From positions 1-26,292 of the IMG/VR virus record IMGVR_UViG_3300042691_007224: a stretch of 26,292 bases of DNA. One strand, 5' to 3'. This stretch comes from a virus. The notes under the pieces are model-generated. The model saw only the letters and a program-made list of their open reading frames with translations, made no database searches and was not told where the DNA came from. Shown piece after piece: positions 21,688 through 26,292 of the stretch; the first letter of the stretch is position 1; each line of letters starts with the position of its first letter. The translations under genes and the position numbers were made by a program.

Positions 21688-24138
21688 ATGCAACCAGTTC
21701 AACAACACCCCGCTTCAGTCGATGCTTATATCAGATACGGATGGTCACTTGTACCCGTACCACCAGGCACTAAAGGCCCCACGCACGAAGGATGGAACAA
21801 GCGAGAAAACGCGCTCAAGGAAGGCCAGCTACCGCCAGGCTGGGGCATCGGTATAGCCCACGCCTATAGCGGCACCATGGCGCTAGATATAGACGACTGG
21901 GACACGGCTCTAAACATGCTCTTAGACGATGGCATTAACTTAAACACGCTCTACAATGCTCCCGATGCAGTAATCATCGACAGTGGTCGTGCTGGGCGCG
22001 GCAAGCTGCTCTACATGATGCCGCTCGGTATCGTGCTCGAAAGCAAAAAAGTACAGAAAGCTGGGAAGGTAATCTTTGAACTACGGTGTGGCACTAGCAC
22101 AAACACCACTCTGCAAGACATCCTGCCGCCTACAATCCACCCTGAGACCAAACAACCTTACCGATGGGCAGGTAAAGGCCACTGGATGCGCCTGCCCGTG
22201 GTACCCACCGAACTGCTCGCTCTGTGGCAGAACATGCTTGTGAAAAACGCGCTACACACTATCGACAGCGGGGACGGGGTTAAAGTGTGCTGGGACGATG
22301 TCAAAGCCGCTCTAGCGTGCATTCCTGCCGACTGTGGGCGCCAGACATGGATAGAGTGCGGCATGGCCTTACACTCGACACAGCACGAACAAGCGTTTGA
22401 AGTGTGGAGTTCTTGGAGTGCAAGAGGAGGCGACAAGTACAAAGGGGAGCGCGAAATTTTAGGTCAGTGGGAGTCATTCAAGCCCGACCGAGCTATCCAC
22501 ATAGCCACCCTATTTCACCACGCAAAGGAACACGGTTGGGAGCGCCCACCACAAGACTACTCCCACCTATTCGCAGACATCACAGCAACACCTGACGAGC
22601 TACTCGACCTACGCCCTAGACCGCCCAAGCTCGATGTTGACCTACTGCCTCCGGTGTTGGCTAGGCGTGCTAGAGAAGTCGCCACTACTCGCGGCTGTGA
22701 TGTTACAGTTCCGGCTTGGGCGGCTCTATCGGCAGCGTGTGCGTGCATCGACTCGCGTTCTAGGTTAACGCTCTTAGGTGATTTCAAAGTGCCGCCTATT
22801 CTGTGGATGATGGTCATAGGCCCACCTGGTGATAAAAAGTCACCTGGCAGTGACCCGCTCTTTGGTGTACTGGAACAACTCGAACTGGAAGACCGGCCAA
22901 GCCATGCTCTAAAGATGCTGGACTACGAAGGTAGAGAAGCTGCTTGGGCATCTAGCCATAAGGCATACCTAGACTATTGTGCGTCACCTGAGTCGCTCCT
23001 AGGCGATGGTGCGCCTACTGTATTAGACCAGCCTGTTAAGCCTGCCGCGCTTGTGCTCAAAGTAACCGATGTGACCAGCCAGAAGCTTGTACGGATAGCC
23101 GCTGAGCGACCTAGAGGTGTCGCGTGTGTGCTCGATGAAATGGCCTCATGGGTTGCGAAAGTAACCGACCCGAAAAGTGGCGACGACCGTAGCTCTTGGG
23201 TGCAAGGTTACGAAGGCCGCACTTATCGCATGGACAGGGTAGGCGATGGCACACTATCGGCCGAGAACTTCGCGGTTTCTATCTACGGTAACATTCAGCC
23301 CGAAGTGTTTCTCTTACGCGCCAAGCAACTAGCTCAAGATGGCCTCTTGCAGCGTTTCATTCCAGCCGTAACAACTAAGCAAACCAAGGCGCACCAACTA
23401 GGCCAGATTATTCCCGACTTCTTGCAGAACAAGCCCCAATATGAGGCCGCCTTGCGCCTTGCATTCAGTATGCCGCCACAGAACTACACCCTAAGCGACC
23501 GAGCCGCGCACGACTACCATAACTTCCGCGTGTGGTTCTACGACCAAAAAGAGGACTACGAATTACTGGAACTAGCCGAGGGGTTCTTAACCGCTTACAG
23601 CAAACTAGAGGGCACTTGCGGCCGCCTGGCGCTTATTATGCACTGCGTCGAGCATCCTTTTAGCACAGTAGTGAGTGCCGAAACAATGCAGCGCGCCATT
23701 AGAATCACCCAAGAATATATTGTGCCAGCGTTACGCTATACCTTGTGCGAGTTTGCAGGCCTGGACAAGTTCGATAATTGGGTAGTTGACTGGGTGTGTG
23801 TGCGTGCGGTAGACCATGATAGTTTTACCCTATGCGATATTCGCGCAAGCGCAAGGGCGCAGCTAGCAGGGATGCATCAGTGGCAGCAAGAACAGAAAAT
23901 ATTTGCAGCGTTAGGCAGGCTTGAAGACGAGAATTACATTAAGCGCCTGGACGATGGCGCTAAGGTTTTAGCGCACCGGGCAGAATGGGCGCTCAATAAG
24001 CGAATAGTCGAGCAGTTTAAAGAGTATATTGTGGCAGTTGTCGCAGCTAAGGCACGCGATAGGGCGCACCAGTACCGGCACAGTCGAAAAGGTACCCCAC
24101 CGCCAAGGGTAGCCGCACAACACTTGCTGGAGGAATGA
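21688..24138 (+). CDS. Primase-helicase: PrimPol + PriCT-2 + DUF3987
   Basis: An 816-residue fusion. Residues 10-175 form an archaeo-eukaryotic-type primase/polymerase domain: RYGWSLVPVPPGTKGP, acidic DIDDW (D67, D69), SGRAGRGKLLY where a SxH-like motif is expected, and FELRCGTST ending PPTIHPETKQPYRW. Residues about 200-265 match PriCT-2 (VKAALACIPADCGRQTWIECG). Residues 315-700 match DUF3987, a helicase-like ATPase with Walker A GPPGDKKSP (378-386) and an acidic box VLDEMASW near residue 480. It would lay primers and unwind DNA for the polymerase encoded on the other strand. It is transcribed alone and ends at a bidirectional terminator. Confidence 0.85.
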   Translation: MQPVQQHPASVDAYIRYGWSLVPVPPGTKGPTHEGWNKRENALKEGQLPPGWGIGIAHAYSGTMALDIDDWDTALNMLLDDGINLNTLYNAPDAVIIDSGRAGRGKLLYMMPLGIVLESKKVQKAGKVIFELRCGTSTNTTLQDILPPTIHPETKQPYRWAGKGHWMRLPVVPTELLALWQNMLVKNALHTIDSGDGVKVCWDDVKAALACIPADCGRQTWIECGMALHSTQHEQAFEVWSSWSARGGDKYKGEREILGQWESFKPDRAIHIATLFHHAKEHGWERPPQDYSHLFADITATPDELLDLRPRPPKLDVDLLPPVLARRAREVATTRGCDVTVPAWAALSAACACIDSRSRLTLLGDFKVPPILWMMVIGPPGDKKSPGSDPLFGVLEQLELEDRPSHALKMLDYEGREAAWASSHKAYLDYCASPESLLGDGAPTVLDQPVKPAALVLKVTDVTSQKLVRIAAERPRGVACVLDEMASWVAKVTDPKSGDDRSSWVQGYEGRTYRMDRVGDGTLSAENFAVSIYGNIQPEVFLLRAKQLAQDGLLQRFIPAVTTKQTKAHQLGQIIPDFLQNKPQYEAALRLAFSMPPQNYTLSDRAAHDYHNFRVWFYDQKEDYELLELAEGFLTAYSKLEGTCGRLALIMHCVEHPFSTVVSAETMQRAIRITQEYIVPALRYTLCEFAGLDKFDNWVVDWVCVRAVDHDSFTLCDIRASARAQLAGMHQWQQEQKIFAALGRLEDENYIKRLDDGAKVLAHRAEWALNKRIVEQFKEYIVAVVAAKARDRAHQYRHSRKGTPPPRVAAQHLLEE

Positions 24139-24139
24139 A

Positions 24140-24168
24140 AAAGGGGCTTAACGCCCCTTTATTTTTTT
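24140..24168. terminator. Bidirectional rho-independent terminator
   Basis: Stem AAAGGGGC / GCCCCTTT with loop TTAAC; rightward it is followed by A and seven T, leftward by five T. It ends the primase-helicase transcript and the converging leftward operon. Confidence 0.9.
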
Positions 24169-24213
24169 GATTATCAATGCCGTGATTACTGCGGCTAGTA
24201 GAATAGTAATCAC
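24148..24213 (-). CDS. 21-residue membrane micro-peptide (GTG start)
   Basis: A GTG-started frame overlaps the stop of the HTH gene (GTGA). The peptide has a 14-residue hydrophobic stretch (ITILLAAVITALII) and a basic end KKIKGR, the layout of single-pass membrane peptides. Its stop lies inside the terminator stem. No clear ribosome site other than GAGG upstream inside the HTH gene; translation would depend on coupling. Confidence 0.35.
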   Translation of the reverse strand: MITILLAAVITALIIKKIKGR

Positions 24214-24383
24214 TTCAGACCCTCAATATAAGCCTTGTAGACAGCAGGCGCCATTAAGCGGGTGAGTTCTAGCAGCTCCTGTAGCCGTTCGACGCTTGGG
24301 TGTGGTTTGCGAAGTCCTCTACGCCATAAACGAATGGCGTTGACTGTTACGCCCAACGTTCGGGCTTGTTCTTTATCGTTCAT
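24210..24383 (-). CDS. Small helix-turn-helix protein
   Basis: A 57-residue protein: EQARTLGVTVNAIRLWRRG is a typical helix-turn-helix (A-x3-G-V-x2-N-x-I-x2-W), followed by PSVERLQELLELT, the third helix of Cro/XRE-like domains. It could be a Cro-like regulator for this phage. It overlaps the stop of the preceding gene (ATGA) and is at the end of the early operon from 26.2 kb. It lacks a long dimerisation tail. Confidence 0.7.
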   Translation of the reverse strand: MNDKEQARTLGVTVNAIRLWRRGLRKPHPSVERLQELLELTRLMAPAVYKAYIEGLK

Positions 24384-24571
24384 AGTCTTACCTCACATTC
24401 GCGACATGTGCACTTAGCACCATTGGCTTTGAGTGCTCGCCCTAGTTGCCAAGCTTCTTCGTACACCTTTCGGCTTATTCTGTTTTCACAATAAAGGCGT
24501 GTACCTTCTCGATAATGACCATGGTATCCAGCCACCTTAATTCGTTCTAAAAGGTTTTTTCTTGCGTTCAT
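24380..24571 (-). CDS. Small Cys-containing protein, unknown
   Basis: A 63-residue basic protein (MNARKNLLERIKVAGYHG, YREGTRLYCENRISRKVYEEA) ending in KCTCRECEVRL, where C-x-C-x2-C could bind a metal. The pattern YHGxxREGTRLYxENRIS appears to recur in small phage proteins, from memory. AAGG lies nine bases before the ATG. Function unknown. Confidence 0.65.
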   Translation of the reverse strand: MNARKNLLERIKVAGYHGHYREGTRLYCENRISRKVYEEAWQLGRALKANGAKCTCRECEVRL

Positions 24572-24582
24572 AGTCTTAAACC

Positions 24583-24915
24583 TTAGTATGATTCAAAATT
24601 TGCATTGACGGTTACGCCCAACAAGCGCGCTTGTTCTTTATCGTTCACCAAGTAAAGTGCAACGGGTTCGATGTTGTGCTCATGCGCGGGGTAAACTTCG
24701 CGCAGTTGTTCAGGATTTCGAGTGTTTGCATTGTTTAATTCTCTTCGTTTGATTACTCGATAAATGCCGCCACCGTTTTCACGGTACGCCCTCAGATTAT
24801 CCTTAAACGCTTTATAATCACGCGTGTGAAAATCGCCGCCGCATTCGTGGAAGTCTTCATCATTCCAGCCGTGACCATAGTTGCCTTGAATTACCCGGTA
24901 ATAGGTGTATTTCAT
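24583..24915 (-). CDS. Hypothetical protein, 110 residues
   Basis: An aromatic-rich protein opening MKYTYYRVIQGNYGHGWNDE with a helix KAFKDNLRAYRENGGG and strand IYRVIKRREL. The pattern YxVIQGxYGxGW, then LRxYREN and YRVIxRRE, is seen in phage proteins of unknown role. The ATG overlaps the preceding stop (ATGA), so it is co-translated with the gene upstream. Confidence 0.65.
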   Translation of the reverse strand: MKYTYYRVIQGNYGHGWNDEDFHECGGDFHTRDYKAFKDNLRAYRENGGGIYRVIKRRELNNANTRNPEQLREVYPAHEHNIEPVALYLVNDKEQARLLGVTVNANFESY

Positions 24916-25214
24916 ACCGCCACCATGTAAGTGATGTCATGCGCAAGTAGTATTTGCTCGAATGATTGGCCGTCATATGCAACGGTTTTAAGCTCCTGTG
25001 TGTTGTTACAGGCTGCGGCAAACGCTGCGGTTGTTTTATCGTAACCGTAGCCGTCAGCGCTACCTGATACCATTTGAGTACCGAAAATGTGCAAGTAGCA
25101 GGTAACACGGCTTGCGCCATACTTGAATGCCAACGTTCCCAATTGTTTACCGTCTTTTAACATTACACCGGCTTTGACATTTTTAAATGCTTTTACGTGT
25201 CTATCGTATATCAT
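24912..25214 (-). CDS. Hypothetical protein, 100 residues
   Basis: A mixed alpha/beta protein with the motif SGSADGYGYDKTTAAFAAAC (residues 51-70), a Gly-rich GYDK block that I believe recurs in small proteins of many phages, without known function. The ATG has AGAGGA about seven bases upstream, within a leader that is nearly identical to the one before the clamp-like gene. It ends in an ATGA overlap with the next gene. Confidence 0.65.
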   Translation of the reverse strand: MIYDRHVKAFKNVKAGVMLKDGKQLGTLAFKYGASRVTCYLHIFGTQMVSGSADGYGYDKTTAAFAAACNNTQELKTVAYDGQSFEQILLAHDITYMVAV

Positions 25215-25234
25215 GGTTTTTCCTCTGGTTGTGT

Positions 25235-25252
25235 TGCCCCATTATTGGGGCA
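25235..25252 (-). other. Intergenic hairpin before a conserved ribosome-site leader (copy 1)
   Basis: TGCCCCA / TGGGGCA with a four-base loop lies between the 72-residue gene and the next start, followed leftward by CACAACCAGAGGAAAAACC and the ATG. The same module precedes the clamp-like gene at 26031-26046. There is no T-run. It may protect or set translation of the downstream gene. Confidence 0.6.
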
Positions 25253-25256
25253 TCAT

Positions 25257-25475
25257 TTATGAAATGGTTTTGAGTTGAAGCATACCGTAAAACCGCCTAC
25301 CGGTCTCCTTGGTGTCGCAAGCATAGGTGTATGTATACGCTGCTTGGACTTCATCGTCCCAAGCAACGACTTCCATGATGTCAACGGATTTATGGTAGCA
25401 CCAATCTGCGCGGGGGTTTTCGAACATATCGTCTAGAGCCTGGTATCTTTCCATCTGTACAAAGTCGATGTTCAT
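25257..25475 (-). CDS. Hypothetical acidic protein, 72 residues
   Basis: An acidic, aromatic-rich protein (MNIDFVQMERYQALDDMF, VDIMEVVAWDDEVQAAYTYT) with no recognised motif. ACCAGAGGAA upstream of the ATG repeats the leader words of its two neighbours. It is part of the leftward early operon, where host-takeover proteins are often encoded; that is context, not evidence of function. Confidence 0.6.
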   Translation of the reverse strand: MNIDFVQMERYQALDDMFENPRADWCYHKSVDIMEVVAWDDEVQAAYTYTYACDTKETGRRFYGMLQLKTIS

Positions 25476-25491
25476 TTTGTGGTTCCTCTGG

Positions 25492-26004
25492 TTAAAGTGG
25501 TGCTGGATATGATTCTAAATATGCTCCGCGTCTACGCTGCCCCATTACAAGCGCGACAGCGTTACCGTTAGCGAGAATCGCCTCGCCTGCACTGAAGCCC
25601 AATTGAGCACCGTCAGCACCCATTAACTTGAACGCTTTCTCTGCATCTGTCAGATATTGCCATTCGAACAGGCATTGCGGGTTAGGGTGCAGGTTATCAC
25701 TGCCAGGTATTACCCGACGCCAGTCGGGATATTTGCCATCAACTGGCGTGTAGGTTACCTGCCCGAGGGATGTCGCGGTCAACGGTATTTCTTGGCCTTT
25801 CTTGGCCATTTTGACAGCCGCGTCTGCCGCTTCGCGAGGGATGATTAAATCAAAACCAGGTTCACCCGTTTTAATGTAAAGGATACGATGTCCGTCCGTG
25901 GCCACAAGGTAGCCTGTTGGGTCTGAATAGATGCCGTTAAGGTAGAAACGAACGTCTTTTTTGGCTGCGAATAGTAGCAAGGCTTGTAGTTGTTCTTTTT
26001 TCAT
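25492..26004 (-). CDS. Single-domain DnaN-like sliding clamp candidate
   Basis: A 170-residue protein resembling one domain of the bacterial beta clamp. Seen: VRFYLNGIYSD (19-29), YLVATDGHRILYIKTGE (32-48), LIIPREAADAAVKMAKKG (53-70), then VTYTPVDGKYPDWRRVIPGS (83-102). In DnaN domain 2 the matching words are L-N-G-V, LVATDGHRLA, IP-x-K and DGKFPDYRRVIP. A full clamp has three such domains per subunit; here only one is encoded, so a ring would need more subunits or it has another role. The ATG at 26004 (AGAGGA upstream) is preferred over 26037, which lies in a hairpin. Confidence 0.6.
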   Translation of the reverse strand: MKKEQLQALLLFAAKKDVRFYLNGIYSDPTGYLVATDGHRILYIKTGEPGFDLIIPREAADAAVKMAKKGQEIPLTATSLGQVTYTPVDGKYPDWRRVIPGSDNLHPNPQCLFEWQYLTDAEKAFKLMGADGAQLGFSAGEAILANGNAVALVMGQRRRGAYLESYPAPL

Positions 26005-26030
26005 GGTTTTTCCTCTGGTGTGTTGTTGAT

Positions 26031-26046
26031 GCCCCATTGCTGGGGC
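26031..26046 (-). other. Intergenic hairpin before a conserved ribosome-site leader (copy 2)
   Basis: GCCCCA / TGGGGC with a four-base loop, followed leftward by ACACACCAGAGGAAAAACC and the clamp-like gene start. It is a near copy of the module at 25235-25252. Confidence 0.6.
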
Positions 26047-26055
26047 TTTAGGTGG

Positions 26056-26166
26056 TCAGATGTACTCGACGACAATCCAGCCGCGAGCCAGCCATTTTCG
26101 CAGGTCGCGCAAAGCTACCTTTTTGCTTCTTTCGTAGTTGTAGCACTCGATGATTGCGTGGGTCAT
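26056..26166 (-). CDS. 36-residue micro-protein, first gene of the early operon
   Basis: A short frame encodes MTHAIIECYNYERSKKVALR followed by DLRKWLARGWIVVEYI, a basic helix-rich peptide. CTGAGGC lies ten bases before the ATG, much like the leader of the MazG-like gene. It is the first frame after a strong promoter at 26200-26228, about 35 bases from the expected transcript start. No family is recognised. Confidence 0.55.
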   Translation of the reverse strand: MTHAIIECYNYERSKKVALRDLRKWLARGWIVVEYI

Positions 26167-26192
26167 TTTGTTTTGCCTCAGTTGTTGGTTGA

Positions 26193-26230
26193 TGTTGACA
26201 GTGTAAACAGTACAAGTGACAGTGTCAACA
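26193..26230. promoter_or_regulatory. 38-bp quasi-palindromic operator
   Basis: Outer arms TGTTGACA and TGTCAACA are perfect eight-base inverted repeats; inner TGT/ACA and a central GTAC also pair. TGACAGTGT occurs twice in direct order (26196 and 26217), 21 bases apart, two helical turns. The -35 and -10 of the leftward promoter are built into the arms. Confidence 0.65.
26200..26228 (-). promoter_or_regulatory. Strong leftward early promoter
   Basis: Read leftward: TTGACA, a perfect -35 (26228-26223), 17-base spacer, TACACT (26205-26200). It leads into the 36-residue gene and the clamp-like gene. Rightward, GTGACA (26216-26221), 17 bases and GAAAAT (26239-26244) could form a divergent promoter toward the window end, with TGTAATAC in its spacer. 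Confidence 0.7.
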
Positions 26231-26292
26231 TGTAATACGAAAATAGTTTTATCACTGGCATGGTAAAAAGAAATTGGAAAAATGAAAAAAAA

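Noticed and set aside
26260-26292. Start of a rightward gene at the window end (ATG at 26260 or 26282)
   Set aside because: Only 3 to 11 codons of A-rich sequence are visible, so a coding call cannot be supported; noted only as a possibility with the divergent promoter.

Overview
This window is part of a tailed phage genome with a short-tailed (podovirus), P22-like virion. The evidence is a row of P22-type virion genes: scaffold, P22-fold coat protein, gp4-like and gp10-like head completion proteins, a tailspike with a podovirus particle-binding N-terminus, and three ejection proteins. Ribosome sites are of the GGAG/AGAGG type and most genes overlap by 1 to 20 bases. A gammaproteobacterial host is a guess from the P22-like virion only. 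No integrase, terminase or tRNA gene is seen; the terminase is probably just left of the window, before the truncated, probably portal, gene at its left end.

Layout. (1) 1-13605, plus strand: the late block, running from the end of the probable portal gene through scaffold, coat, a small beta-rich protein, a terminator, gp4-like, gp10-like, two small structural proteins, tailspike, a cupin-like protein and three ejection proteins, then a lysis cassette (membrane proteins, GH108 endolysin, 3-TM holin). (2) 13606-13846: convergence zone with several GC-rich hairpins and a leftward 26-aa membrane micro-ORF. (3) 15381-13847, minus strand: an operon of very small genes headed by a MazG-like pyrophosphohydrolase. 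(4) 21602-15436, minus strand: the replication/recombination operon, with a ribbon-helix-helix protein, a repeat-containing protein, a DUF2800 nuclease, a DUF2815 ssDNA-binding-like protein, a family B DNA polymerase with proofreading motifs, DUF3310, a VRR-NUC nuclease and an SNF2 helicase. (5) 21688-24138, plus strand: a lone PrimPol-PriCT2-DUF3987 primase-helicase divergent from (4), closed by a bidirectional terminator. (6) 26166-24148, minus strand: an early operon with a single-domain DnaN-like clamp candidate, several small unknown genes and a small HTH protein.

Regulation is the most interesting part. The 8-mer TGTAATAC occurs at all three early control regions (once near 21635, twice in tandem near 15414, once near 26231). 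At two of them it lies inside the 17-bp spacer between the -35 and -10 boxes, so a bound protein would block the promoter. The ribbon-helix-helix protein encoded directly at the 21.6-kb site is the natural candidate regulator. The 26.2-kb region adds a 38-bp quasi-palindrome with a 21-bp-phased direct repeat, also within a strong leftward promoter.

Together the genes suggest a self-contained replisome (PrimPol/helicase, PolB, possible minimal clamp, SSB-like protein, nuclease and SNF2 helicase) under a shared repressor circuit, joined to a P22-like particle. All function calls come from reading motifs by eye; no database search was possible.
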